This document shows, one piece after another, positions 17,288 through 25,853 of a stretch of 64,000 bases of DNA. The stretch is from assembly GCF_044005705.1 (NCBI RefSeq), contig NZ_JBIPKE010000015.1, positions 1-64,000 on the forward strand, in the 5' to 3' direction. Both the position numbers and the translations under genes were made by a program. Under the pieces are notes generated by a model. The model had not been told where the DNA came from. It saw only the letters and a program-made list of their open reading frames with translations, and searched no databases. The stretch comes from Marinoscillum luteum (lineage in GTDB: Bacteria; Bacteroidota; Bacteroidia; Cytophagales; Cyclobacteriaceae). Positions within the stretch are counted from its first letter, which is position 1. Each line of letters opens with the position of its first letter.

Positions 17288-17557
17288 ATGAAACGTTCAG
17301 TTGAAGTATTCACGGCAGGTTGTCCTGTTTGTGATCCAGTTGTTAAGATGGTAAAAGACCTGGCTTGTGAGCAATGCGAGATCACCGTTTATGATTTGAT
17401 CAAGTTATGTGATGACAAGGTTTGTTTGAGCAAGCTGGAAGAATATGGGATCAAAAAAGTACCTGCTATCGCTGTGAATGGCTCTCTTTTATCCTGCTGT
17501 GAAAATCATGGGATTTCTAAAGAAGAGCTGATCAAAGCAGGCATAGGACAAGGATAA
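17288..17557 (+). CDS. Thioredoxin/glutaredoxin-fold small protein
   Basis: 89 aa. The redox motif TAGC12-P-V-C15 follows the first beta strand, and KKVPAIAVNG supplies the cis-Pro loop of the thioredoxin fold. Further Cys occur at 27, 30, 41, 46 and 70-71, so it may bind thiophilic metal as well as exchange disulfides. Such proteins are frequent next to mercury and copper genes in Bacteroidota. No signal peptide, so cytoplasmic. Three bases separate its stop from the MFS gene. Confidence 0.8.
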   Translation: MKRSVEVFTAGCPVCDPVVKMVKDLACEQCEITVYDLIKLCDDKVCLSKLEEYGIKKVPAIAVNGSLLSCCENHGISKEELIKAGIGQG

Positions 17558-17560
17558 GTT

Positions 17561-18745
17561 TTGGCAGATCAGCGCTTCTCAATGAAATCCAGGATATTAT
17601 GGTTGTTAGCTGGGTCTTCAGCTATAATCTTTTTTCAGGCATATATGATAGCTCCGCTCATTCCGAAACTATCAGACGTTTTTGGTGTGCCGGAACAGCA
17701 GATTGGACTTGTCGTACCGACTTATATGATAGCATACGGTATTTCCATACTTTTTTATGGCGTTCTTTCTGACCGGATTGGCAAATCAAGAATTATGCTG
17801 TTTTCGTTAATTGCTTTTGTCCTACTAACAGGACTTACGGCTTTTGTACAGTCTTCTTCACAGTTAATATTGCTCAGGCTTTTGACGGGGCTTGGAGCCA
17901 GCGGAGTTGTTCCCATGGCACTGGCTTTGGTTGGAGACTTATACGAACCTCATGAAAGAGGCAAGCCTCTGGGTTTTTTGTTTGCTGCAATGGAAGGTGG
18001 AATGGCTCTTGGCTCTACAGCGGGAGTTATGTTGGAGCCATATATTGGATGGCGGATGCTATTTCTTGGTATAGCCCTAATAGCAGCAATAATATTATTG
18101 TTCCAGTGGGGTAGCGTTTATAAAACAACCCCGAAACATGAGGTTATCAAATCTTCCGTTTCGCAAATGTTATCCGGATTTTACAAGCTATTATCTTCAT
18201 CCAGAGGACTAAAGACATACAGTTTCGTGTTTTGGAATGGTATTTTTCATTCCGGCATCTACACCTGGCTGGGACTTTACTTTTCTCAAAAATATGAGTT
18301 GGATGAATTCGGGATTGGTTTGGCCATCCTCGGCTATGGCTTACCAGGCTTTCTTTTCGGATCATTGATCGGACGTGCAGCCGATAAGTGGGGCCGGTTT
18401 CTTATCATAGTGACGGGCCTGGGCATTGCCGCAGTAGCTACAGCTCTGCTTGTTACTGACCACTCCGTAATAATAGCAGCCCTGGCTGTTACGGCTATTT
18501 CCTTGGGGTATGATCTCACCCAGCCGCTCTTTGCAGGGATAGTCACGGAAATAGGAGGTAAAAAACAGGGCGGACAGGCTATGGGATTGAATGTATTTGC
18601 CCTCTTTACCGGGTTTGGTATTGGCAGTCTCCTTTTTGGTGAAATGCTAAGATTAGGGTTCGATGCTGCACTCATCATTTTTGCCTCCATCCAAATTTTC
18701 GCTACTCTGATAGCCATTCCGATATTTAGAAAGGAACGAAAGTGA
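17561..18745 (+). CDS. MFS transporter
   Basis: 394-aa major facilitator with about 12 hydrophobic segments. The loop 2-3 signature is visible as GVLSDRIGKSRIMLF, and the equivalent in the second half as GRAADKWGRF. The TTG at 17561 is 3 bases after the preceding stop; ATG 17582 (MKSRIL) is an alternative start that removes seven residues. Probably a drug or organic/metal-complex exporter co-expressed with the thioredoxin-like protein. The substrate cannot be read from the sequence. Confidence 0.85.
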   Translation: MADQRFSMKSRILWLLAGSSAIIFFQAYMIAPLIPKLSDVFGVPEQQIGLVVPTYMIAYGISILFYGVLSDRIGKSRIMLFSLIAFVLLTGLTAFVQSSSQLILLRLLTGLGASGVVPMALALVGDLYEPHERGKPLGFLFAAMEGGMALGSTAGVMLEPYIGWRMLFLGIALIAAIILLFQWGSVYKTTPKHEVIKSSVSQMLSGFYKLLSSSRGLKTYSFVFWNGIFHSGIYTWLGLYFSQKYELDEFGIGLAILGYGLPGFLFGSLIGRAADKWGRFLIIVTGLGIAAVATALLVTDHSVIIAALAVTAISLGYDLTQPLFAGIVTEIGGKKQGGQAMGLNVFALFTGFGIGSLLFGEMLRLGFDAALIIFASIQIFATLIAIPIFRKERK

Positions 18746-18746
18746 A

Positions 18747-19208
18747 ATGCATATAATTTTTGATAGCATAATAATTAACAGAAATACCATTCTTAGAATT
18801 TGTATTGGAATGATATTCTTATGGTTCGGAATTGTTAAATTTTTTCCGGGATCAAGTCCTGCAGAAAGTCTGGCTTCCGGCACAATTTGTACCCTTACAC
18901 TTCATGTAATATCTCCACCCACCTGCACGGTGACACTTGCCATTTTTGAAAGTTTGATTGGTATTTCATTGATTTTCGGAAGGCTCTTAAAACCTGTGTT
19001 GGTTTTACTTTTTCTGCACATGCTGGGGACCTTGCTCACCTTTTTCATTTTTCCTGATTTAATGTTTGCAAAGTTTCCTTTTGTACTGACTATGCAGGGC
19101 CAATATGTAATGAAAAATATCATCATAATGGCAGCCATACTGATCATTTGGCCCTCAGAGGGATGTAATAAAAAAATATTTCAAAAAGGATTAGGTGACC
19201 ACCCCTAA
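18747..19208 (+). CDS. DoxX/YkgB-like membrane protein
   Basis: 153 aa with four hydrophobic segments and the IGMIFLWFGIVKFFPGSSPAESLASGTI block typical of YkgB/DoxX-type proteins, which accompany redox-active or metal-resistance genes. A one-base gap from the MFS stop indicates the same operon. Its 3' end (19197-19208) overlaps the GACCACCC motif of the next promoter, so the downstream unit can start transcription from within this gene. Molecular role unknown. Confidence 0.7.
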   Translation: MHIIFDSIIINRNTILRICIGMIFLWFGIVKFFPGSSPAESLASGTICTLTLHVISPPTCTVTLAIFESLIGISLIFGRLLKPVLVLLFLHMLGTLLTFFIFPDLMFAKFPFVLTMQGQYVMKNIIIMAAILIIWPSEGCNKKIFQKGLGDHP

Positions 19209-19224
19209 CCCCATCATACATTTG
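19197..19224 (+). promoter_or_regulatory. Promoter with GACCACCC motif (HMA/MerT-like unit)
   Basis: GACCACCC (19197-19204), N12, TACATTTG (19217-19224), a perfect TAnnTTTG, 26 bases before the ATG at 19251. Third occurrence of the same motif and spacing. Confidence 0.7.
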
Positions 19225-19250
19225 AAACAACATTTATAAAAAGAGAAGTT

Positions 19251-19592
19251 ATGAGACAAATGATTATTGCAGCAATCCTGGTTAGTGGATTTACACTGAT
19301 GAACGTGACAGCTAAAGCACAGTCAAAAAATGATGTAGATACTGTTAACGTCACTAATCGAATTGAGCTTGAAGTAAAAGGTATGAGCTGCCAGGCAGGT
19401 TGTGCCAATGGCATAGACAATATGCTCAAACAACAGAAAGGGGTCGTAAAAAGCAAGACAACCTATGATACCGAAAGCTCAGTGATCTGGTATAACAAAG
19501 AACTAATATCACAAAAGGAGATCGAAAATTTGATCAAAGACCGAGGCTTCAAAGTGAAAGTAAAAACAGAAGATCAAGAAGAAGACTTATAA
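19251..19592 (+). CDS. Periplasmic HMA-like protein with a CxxxC site
   Basis: 113 aa; the signal peptide ends TAKAQ (residue 24). The HMA-like domain (about 36-105) carries GMSC47-Q-A-G-C51. The canonical HMA site is C-x-x-C; this one has an extra residue in the loop. Likely a periplasmic metal chaperone paired with the MerT-like membrane protein 6 bases downstream. The metal is unknown; position beside mer and cus genes suggests Hg or Cu. Confidence 0.78.
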   Translation: MRQMIIAAILVSGFTLMNVTAKAQSKNDVDTVNVTNRIELEVKGMSCQAGCANGIDNMLKQQKGVVKSKTTYDTESSVIWYNKELISQKEIENLIKDRGFKVKVKTEDQEEDL

Positions 19593-19598
19593 TCAGTT

Positions 19599-20003
19599 AT
19601 GCAAAAATTAATAAAATTAAAAGACGATTTCGTCAGCATAGCATCCTTGTTTACCTCAGTATCCACCTTGCTATGCTGTGCCCTCCCGTCATTACTCGTG
19701 GCAGTAGGTATGGGCGCAGTAGTGGCCGGAATGGTTTCGGACTTTCCGGCATTGATCTGGTTGAGCAAGTATAAGGAATGGACGTTTCTTGGAGCAGGTA
19801 TTTTGATCGGATTTAACTTTTGGCTGTTTTATGGCCGCAAAAGAGATCAGGCATGTGAAATAGACGAATTTGGGAATGAAACACCTTGTGATACAGCCGC
19901 CCGCTGGAGTAAAATTATCCTATGGATATCCTTTGGACTGTACACACTCGGATTGTTCTCAGCTTACCTGCTACTACCAATTCAACAATTTTTAGGACTT
20001 TAA
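19599..20003 (+). CDS. MerT/MerC-like small membrane transporter
   Basis: 134 aa with three or four TM segments. The first contains STLLC26-C27-ALPSLLVAVGMGA, the vicinal Cys pair typical of MerT, MerC and MerF importers. A cytoplasmic loop with single Cys residues follows (DQACEIDE, ETPCDTA). It may be a mercuric or other thiophilic ion permease working with the upstream periplasmic HMA protein. Distinct from the MerTP fusion at 13763, so the island has two such import systems. Confidence 0.75.
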   Translation: MQKLIKLKDDFVSIASLFTSVSTLLCCALPSLLVAVGMGAVVAGMVSDFPALIWLSKYKEWTFLGAGILIGFNFWLFYGRKRDQACEIDEFGNETPCDTAARWSKIILWISFGLYTLGLFSAYLLLPIQQFLGL

Positions 20004-20013
20004 AATACATACG

Positions 20014-20850
20014 ATGAAAAGAACAGCCTTTTTAATACTACTAACTATTACAGCCATTTCTCAGGTGAAAGCCCAGGGGCACGGTCCACTTTATGGTTTA
20101 CAAACCCCCACATTGGCAAAAGGAGGATTTGACTTTAATGCAGCAGCTATGAGCCTGGCTACCGAAGATGATCAATCGTTTATGCTTAGGTACATCTGGT
20201 CGTATGGGGTGACAGAAGATCTGCAAATTAATATCACTACACCCACCATGATCAACAGATTGTCTGAAGCACCCAGAACAAGAGGTAACAACAACATGCC
20301 AGCAAATGGCGACATAGAAGCATCGGTCTGGTATCGCTTCTTTTCCAATGCATTTGGGGTTGGCAAACGCTTTGAATCCACGGCTATTTTAAGTGTTTCG
20401 ACACCTACTGAAGAAACCAGGAGTGGCATCAATGTAAGCAATTCCATTCATGGAGCAATCTCTACAGGCTATGCTTCACGTACCTGGTATGCCTGGGTAG
20501 GCGGTGGTTATCAATATTATTTTGAGGAAGGCGATGATCAATTAGGCGACCTTCCTTACGCAAGTCTGGTGGTTGGTTATCGGCCGAATATATTTATGGG
20601 AGACTATCCAAAGCCGGACTGGAGGATATTTTTGGAATCGCTGGCGGAGTTTCCCGGAGCTAATACCAGTGAAGGTCAGCTTACCCCCGTTGATCAAAGA
20701 GGGAAAAAAGTTATGCTCGGCCCTTCATTCCTGGGGCTTTATGGAGCCTGGGGTATATCCTTTGGAGCATTATTTCCGGTCTATCAGGATGTAACGCAGG
20801 GTCCCAAAGAGGAATACAGGCTTTCAATGAACATTAGTTATTGGTTATAA
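20014..20850 (+). CDS. Outer-membrane beta-barrel protein (transporter-like)
   Basis: 278 aa. The signal peptide ends QVKAQG (about residue 20). The mature part is rich in alternating strands with Tyr/Trp girdles (SFMLRYIWSYGVTEDLQINI, WYAWVGGGYQYYFEEG) and ends SYWL, an outer-membrane barrel terminus. It resembles the MetA-pathway/transporter barrel group found beside RND metal pumps in Bacteroidota. Lies 10 bases after the MerT-like gene. The role could be metal or metal-complex passage; unproven. Confidence 0.65.
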   Translation: MKRTAFLILLTITAISQVKAQGHGPLYGLQTPTLAKGGFDFNAAAMSLATEDDQSFMLRYIWSYGVTEDLQINITTPTMINRLSEAPRTRGNNNMPANGDIEASVWYRFFSNAFGVGKRFESTAILSVSTPTEETRSGINVSNSIHGAISTGYASRTWYAWVGGGYQYYFEEGDDQLGDLPYASLVVGYRPNIFMGDYPKPDWRIFLESLAEFPGANTSEGQLTPVDQRGKKVMLGPSFLGLYGAWGISFGALFPVYQDVTQGPKEEYRLSMNISYWL

Positions 20851-20870
20851 ACTTTAAAAAACAGAAGAAA

Positions 20871-21356
20871 ATGAAAAGATTAGGAATAATAGCATTGTTG
20901 ACAATTTTTAGTTTGAGCGGTGCAATGGCTCAGTTGATCAAAGTAGATCAGGAAGTATTTGGAATGGACTGCGCACCGTGTGCCTATGGTCTGGAGCGTG
21001 GACTCAAGAAAATGGATGGGCTGGAAAAGGTACAGGTGAGTTTGAATGATGGCAAAGCTTATCTCAAGCTTGCTGCTGACAATGAATTGACCTTGCAAAA
21101 AATCCAGCAAGAAGTGAAGAATAATGGATTTTCAGCCAGAAATGCTAAAGTCACTTTAAAAGGAGAACTGCTTAAAGAGGGCAATGAGTGGAGAATTAAG
21201 GTCAATGGAGAAACATTCAAAGTCAGCGATGATACTTCTGGTGACATTCTAACAAAGTTCAAACCCGGGAAGATTCGGGTAAAAGGATGGGTACGGGACG
21301 AAGAGGATGGTAGTCTTGACAATTTCTGGAAAATAAAAATAAACGAAATCCTATAA
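20871..21356 (+). CDS. Exported HMA-domain protein with C-terminal extension
   Basis: 161 aa from ATG 20871, which starts directly at a signal peptide (cleavage near GAMAQ, residue 21). The HMA domain (about 24-92) has GMDC34-A-P-C37. A further domain of about 70 residues follows with strand-rich, charged sequence (LKGELLKEGNEWRIKVNG). This two-part form recurs in Bacteroidota as a periplasmic metal-binding protein. Last gene of the unit driven from 19197-19224. Confidence 0.75.
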   Translation: MKRLGIIALLTIFSLSGAMAQLIKVDQEVFGMDCAPCAYGLERGLKKMDGLEKVQVSLNDGKAYLKLAADNELTLQKIQQEVKNNGFSARNAKVTLKGELLKEGNEWRIKVNGETFKVSDDTSGDILTKFKPGKIRVKGWVRDEEDGSLDNFWKIKINEIL

Positions 21357-21396
21357 TCAAATCGAAGAATGAAGTTGACAAGTAAGCACCTGTCTA

Positions 21397-21429
21397 ATAT
21401 AATTTTGTAAATTTTTAAGAAAATTATAT
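21397..21429. promoter_or_regulatory. AT-rich inverted repeat upstream of the copper block
   Basis: ATATAATTTT (21397-21406) and AAAATTATAT (21420-21429), perfect 10-base arms 13 bases apart, about 100 bases before the first gene of the copper block. Candidate operator or transcript hairpin. Confidence 0.4.
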
Positions 21430-21527
21430 AAAAGTCAATCGAATTATAATTCATATTTTTGTCATCAGGAAATAACGAATCAAAGAAGTATAAACCATTT
21501 GAGTTTTTCTGCGTTATTGGATTAAGA

Positions 21528-21917
21528 ATGAAAAAGCTAAAGCAAATAGTATGTTTAACGCTCGCAATGGTCATAGTAGCCGTTTCGAGCGGTTTTTCTT
21601 TTCATTCTATTGAGTGTCAGATGACAGGAGAAGAATTTCACTCAGTAATTACCAAATCTTGCTGCTGTGGATCTCCTATGCAAAAGGAAAGTAAGAAATG
21701 CTGTGATGAAGAAAGTGTAGTGCTAGAGTTGGATGAAGATTACACTTTAGAACATGTAACGACTCAGATAAGCCCTGTATTTCTAGCAGCCTTTATTTCC
21801 TCCTTTGTCTTTGACGGTATTCCCTCAGTTTCTCAAAAATTTGATTCTGTAAATCTCAAATCCCCCCCTCTGCCTAAGCGGGAAATTATTATTCTCGTTC
21901 AGTCCTTTCTTCTTTAA
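21528..21917 (+). CDS. HYC_CC_PP-type Cys-rich protein
   Basis: 129 aa from ATG 21528 (MKKLKQIVCLTLAMVIV), an evident signal sequence; the open frame extends upstream but without signal character. After it come a His/Cys pair (FHSIEC), a C-C-C-G-S-P cluster, K-C-C-D-E-E, and near the C-terminus LKSPPLPKREIIILVQSFLL. This order of His-Cys, Cys-Cys and Pro-Pro motifs defines the HYC_CC_PP family of Bacteroidota. It probably binds copper or similar in the envelope. It precedes the CusA gene just as the Cys-rich protein at 2065 precedes CzcA. Confidence 0.72.
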   Translation: MKKLKQIVCLTLAMVIVAVSSGFSFHSIECQMTGEEFHSVITKSCCCGSPMQKESKKCCDEESVVLELDEDYTLEHVTTQISPVFLAAFISSFVFDGIPSVSQKFDSVNLKSPPLPKREIIILVQSFLL

Positions 21918-22021
21918 GATCATTCGATTTGTAAGTAATGCATACTTCATTCACTCATAAAGAGTGAATCAGACGTCATGCTCAATTTCAATTGTATTTA
22001 CTCAATAAATATCGAATGATC
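21918..22021 (+). promoter_or_regulatory. Nested inverted repeats leading into cusA
   Basis: The outer arms GATCATTCGAT (21918-21928) and ATCGAATGATC (22011-22021) are perfect 11-mers. Inside is a hairpin ATTCACTC-ATAAA-GAGTGAAT (21949-21969). The left arm begins on the base after the upstream stop; the right arm ends one base before the cusA ATG, where pairing would cover the ribosome landing site. Confidence 0.55.
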
Positions 22022-22022
22022 A

Positions 22023-25000
22023 ATGTTAAACAATATCATAAAATTCTTTCTCGAGAATAAGCTCGTTACCGGACTTATTCTGCTTACACTTATAGCATGG
22101 GGCGTAGCTACTGCGCCATTTAGTTGGGAAGCCTCCATGCTTCCAAGAGACCCAGTGCCCGTTGATGCCATACCTGATCTGGGTGAAAATCAACAAATTG
22201 TCTACACTGAGTGGCCAGGACGTTCACCTCAAGACATTGAGGATCAGATCACCTATCCTTTGACAACATCCCTTTTGGGTATTCCCGGGGTTAAAACCAT
22301 TCGGAGTAATTCCATTTTCGGGTTCTCCAGCATCTATATCATTTTTGAAGAGGATGTAGAATTCTACTGGACACGTACCAGAATTCTGGAGAAACTAAAC
22401 TCACTTCCGGCAGGAACTATTCCTGATGAAGTTACCCCCGCTTTAGGCCCTGATGCAACGGCTCTAGGCCAAATTTACTGGTACACCCTGGAAGGAAGGA
22501 ACCCTGAGACTGGTGAGCCAACAGGCGGCTGGGATCCGCATGAATTAAGAACCTTGCAGGACTTCTATATCAAGTATTCCCTTACCTCTGCCAGTGGCGT
22601 TTCTGAAGTTGCGTCAGTTGGTGGATTTGTCAAAGAATATCAGGTGGATATAGATCCTGAGGCAATGAAGGCTCACAATGTTACAGTTGCCCAAATCATG
22701 CGGGCTGTAACTGAAAGCAACCTGGATATTGGTGCCAGAACGATAGAATATAACAAAGCCGAATACCTGGTCCGGGGATTGGGGTACATCAAAAATCTTG
22801 ATGACCTTAAAGAAAGCGTGGTGACAGTTCGCGACAATGTTCCCATCAAGCTTAAAGATGTAGCCTTTATTACGTTCGGTCCTGCCCCCCGGAGAGGCGG
22901 CCTGGATAAAGGTGGAGCAGAAGCAGTTGGTGGTGTAGTTGTGGCACGCTATGGCGCCAATCCCTTGGAAGTCATTAACAATGTGAAGGATAAGATTCGC
23001 GAGATAGAACCAGGATTACCACAAAAAACGCTTAAAGATGGCACGGTATCGAAAGTAACCATAGTGCCTTTTTACGACCGAACCGGGCTGATTAAAGAAA
23101 CCCTTGGTACGTTGGAAGCAGCGCTTTCACACGAAGTGCTGATCAGCATTATAGTAGTTATAGTACTCGTACTAAACCTAAGGGCCTCTATATTAATTTC
23201 AAGCTTGCTGCCTGTTGGTGTACTAATGACTTTCATTGTTATGCGGTACTTTGGAGTAGCAGCCAATGTTGTTGCACTGTCCGGTATTGCTATCGCCATT
23301 GGGGTCATGGTGGATGTCGGTATCGTTTTCGTAGAAAATATCGTCCGGCATTTAGAGATGCCTGAAAACAAAGGAGCTAAAGGACGCAGGTTGCTTGAGG
23401 TAGTATATGAAGGCACCAAAGAAGTAGCCTCTGCGATTATTACCGCCCTGGCGACTACCATCGTCAGCTTTGTTCCGGTATTTACAATGGAGGCGGCCGA
23501 AGGTAAGCTTTTCAGACCACTGGCATTCACAAAGACATTTGCTATTCTGGCCTCACTTGTCATCGGAATTATTGTGATTCCAGCGATGGCTCACGTATTA
23601 TTTTCCATAAAATTTGACCGCAAAAGAGTCCGAAGAATTTGGGGTGTATCTTTAATTGCATTAGGTGTAGGTTTGGCTATTGTATTTCACTCCTGGTTGG
23701 CACTTACTTTAGCTGGCTTTGGAGTAGTCAACTTATTTTATGATAAGATTACACAATGGAAGGCATCTCTCCCCAACCTGCTCAACATTGGCCTGGCATT
23801 AGCAATTGTTACATTCTTTCTTACCGAAGAATGGATGCCACTTGGTCCGCAAAATAGTCTTTTTGTTAATGCATTGTTCGTTGCAGCCATAATTGGCGCT
23901 ATTCTCGGTACGCTTATGGCCATCGTTCATTTCTACCCCAGGATCCTACCCTGGTGTCTTGATAATAAAGGTAAATTCTTACTAATACCGGTGTTCAGCA
24001 TACTTTTTGGAATCATGATTTGGCAGGGTTTTGATAAACTCTTCGGGTTTGTCGCCTCTGGCACAGAAAAATTGGGGCTGGAAATCAGGCAGACCTCAGG
24101 CTGGCAAGCCGCTACAAATGTTTTTCCCGGAGTGGGTAAGGAGTTTATGCCTGCATTGGACGAAGGATCTTTCTTACTGATGCCAAGTACTATGCCCCAT
24201 ACCGGTGTTGAAGAAAACATCAAGGTGATTAAGCAGCTCGACATTCGGGTAAACAATATACCTGAAGTAGAGTCTGTGGTTGGGAAATGGGGACGAGTAA
24301 ACTCAGCACTCGATCCTGCACCGGTATCAATGTTTGAAAACATAGTGAACTACAGGCCTGAATATATTGTAGGTGAGGAAGGCCATCGTCAGCGGTTCAA
24401 AGTCAACAAAAAGAATCAGTTCATTCTTAAAAACGGAGACGTATTTGATCCTGACAACAGTGACTTAAGTACCCTTGACAGAGATCTGCTCGTCCCTGAT
24501 AATAAGGGTGAATATTTCAGGCAATGGAGGTCGCATATTCAATCTCCGGATGATATATGGCAGGAAGTAGTAGCACAATCTAACTATCCCGGCCTTACGT
24601 CTGCGCCCAAACTACAACCCATACAGACCCGGTTGATCATGCTTCAAACGGGTATGAGGGCTCCTATGGGGATTAAAGTTTATGGACCTGATTTAAAAAC
24701 CATTGAAAAAGTAGGCTATGACCTGGAAAATATTTTGAAGCAGGTGCCGAGCATAGATGCCCCTACCGTATTTGCTGACAGAGTTGTAGGAAAGCCATAT
24801 TTAAATATTGATCTGGACAGACAGGCCATTGCACGGTATGGATTAACCATTAAAGACCTGCAAGGTTATATCAGCGGTACTGTAGGAGGCATGAAACAAA
24901 CCTCGACAGTAGAAGGCCGAGAACGCTTTCCTGTACGGGTTCGCTACGCCAGAGAATACAGGGACAATCCTGAAAAACTGAAGGATATATTGATCCCCAC

Positions 25001-25853
25001 GCCTGCCGGCCCTCAAATTCCTCTAGGCCAGTTGGCCAATATCAGTTATACACAGGGTCCTCAGAATATCAAAAGTGAAAACACCTTCCTGGTGAGCTAT
25101 GTGATTTTTGACATGAAGGAAGGCTATGCCGAAGTTGAGGTAGTGGAACAGGCGCAGCGATTAATTCAGGATAAGATTGATAGTGGTGAACTGAAAATAC
25201 CTGCAGGTGTAAGCTATCAGTTTACAGGTAACTATGAAAACCAGGTGAGGGCAACCAAGCGGTTAATGCTCGTGGTACCCCTATCATTACTGATCATTTT
25301 CCTGATCCTGTATTTTCAATTCAAATCGGTAGTGACTTCCTCCATGATTTTCACCGGTATTTTTGTGGCATTTTCAGGTGGCTTCATTATGCTCTGGCTT
25401 TATGGTCAGGAATGGTTTCTCAATTTTTCTGTTTCCGGCATGAATATGAGAGACCTCTTTCAAATGGGCACTGTTAATCTTAGTGTCGCTGTTTGGGTCG
25501 GGTTTATTGCGCTTTTCGGTATCGCCACGGATGATGGTGTAATTATGGGTACTTACCTCACACAAACCTTTGACAAGGAAAAACCGCGTACAAAAGAAGA
25601 AGTCAGAAAAGCCGTCCTTCATGCCGGAATGATGAGAGTGCGACCGGCTATGATGACAGCTGCTGTGGCAGTTATCGCTCTTTTACCTGTTCTTTCCTCC
25701 ACGGGTAAAGGAGCAGATATTATGGTACCTATGGCCATACCTACATTCGGAGGCATGCTTTTACAAGTCATGACCATGTTTGTAGTGCCGGTACTCTACA
25801 GCATGTGGCAGGAAAGAAAGGTTGGAAAAACAGAAAAAATTGAACTACAATGA
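22023..25853 (+). CDS. cusA: CusA-type copper/silver RND efflux pump
   Basis: 1276-aa proton-driven inner-membrane pump. The Met ligands of CusA are conserved in context: M720 (FLLMPSTMP), M770 (DPAPVSMFE) and M873 (LIMLQTGMR), matching E. coli M573, M623 and M672. TM4 reads AIAIGVMVDVGIVFVEN. It is about 230 residues longer than E. coli CusA: one extra stretch (about 535-690) is hydrophobic and adds several TM segments, and another of about 55 residues lies between the second and third Met. Stop overlaps the cusC start by four bases (ATGA). Confidence 0.94.
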   Translation: MLNNIIKFFLENKLVTGLILLTLIAWGVATAPFSWEASMLPRDPVPVDAIPDLGENQQIVYTEWPGRSPQDIEDQITYPLTTSLLGIPGVKTIRSNSIFGFSSIYIIFEEDVEFYWTRTRILEKLNSLPAGTIPDEVTPALGPDATALGQIYWYTLEGRNPETGEPTGGWDPHELRTLQDFYIKYSLTSASGVSEVASVGGFVKEYQVDIDPEAMKAHNVTVAQIMRAVTESNLDIGARTIEYNKAEYLVRGLGYIKNLDDLKESVVTVRDNVPIKLKDVAFITFGPAPRRGGLDKGGAEAVGGVVVARYGANPLEVINNVKDKIREIEPGLPQKTLKDGTVSKVTIVPFYDRTGLIKETLGTLEAALSHEVLISIIVVIVLVLNLRASILISSLLPVGVLMTFIVMRYFGVAANVVALSGIAIAIGVMVDVGIVFVENIVRHLEMPENKGAKGRRLLEVVYEGTKEVASAIITALATTIVSFVPVFTMEAAEGKLFRPLAFTKTFAILASLVIGIIVIPAMAHVLFSIKFDRKRVRRIWGVSLIALGVGLAIVFHSWLALTLAGFGVVNLFYDKITQWKASLPNLLNIGLALAIVTFFLTEEWMPLGPQNSLFVNALFVAAIIGAILGTLMAIVHFYPRILPWCLDNKGKFLLIPVFSILFGIMIWQGFDKLFGFVASGTEKLGLEIRQTSGWQAATNVFPGVGKEFMPALDEGSFLLMPSTMPHTGVEENIKVIKQLDIRVNNIPEVESVVGKWGRVNSALDPAPVSMFENIVNYRPEYIVGEEGHRQRFKVNKKNQFILKNGDVFDPDNSDLSTLDRDLLVPDNKGEYFRQWRSHIQSPDDIWQEVVAQSNYPGLTSAPKLQPIQTRLIMLQTGMRAPMGIKVYGPDLKTIEKVGYDLENILKQVPSIDAPTVFADRVVGKPYLNIDLDRQAIARYGLTIKDLQGYISGTVGGMKQTSTVEGRERFPVRVRYAREYRDNPEKLKDILIPTPAGPQIPLGQLANISYTQGPQNIKSENTFLVSYVIFDMKEGYAEVEVVEQAQRLIQDKIDSGELKIPAGVSYQFTGNYENQVRATKRLMLVVPLSLLIIFLILYFQFKSVVTSSMIFTGIFVAFSGGFIMLWLYGQEWFLNFSVSGMNMRDLFQMGTVNLSVAVWVGFIALFGIATDDGVIMGTYLTQTFDKEKPRTKEEVRKAVLHAGMMRVRPAMMTAAVAVIALLPVLSSTGKGADIMVPMAIPTFGGMLLQVMTMFVVPVLYSMWQERKVGKTEKIELQ

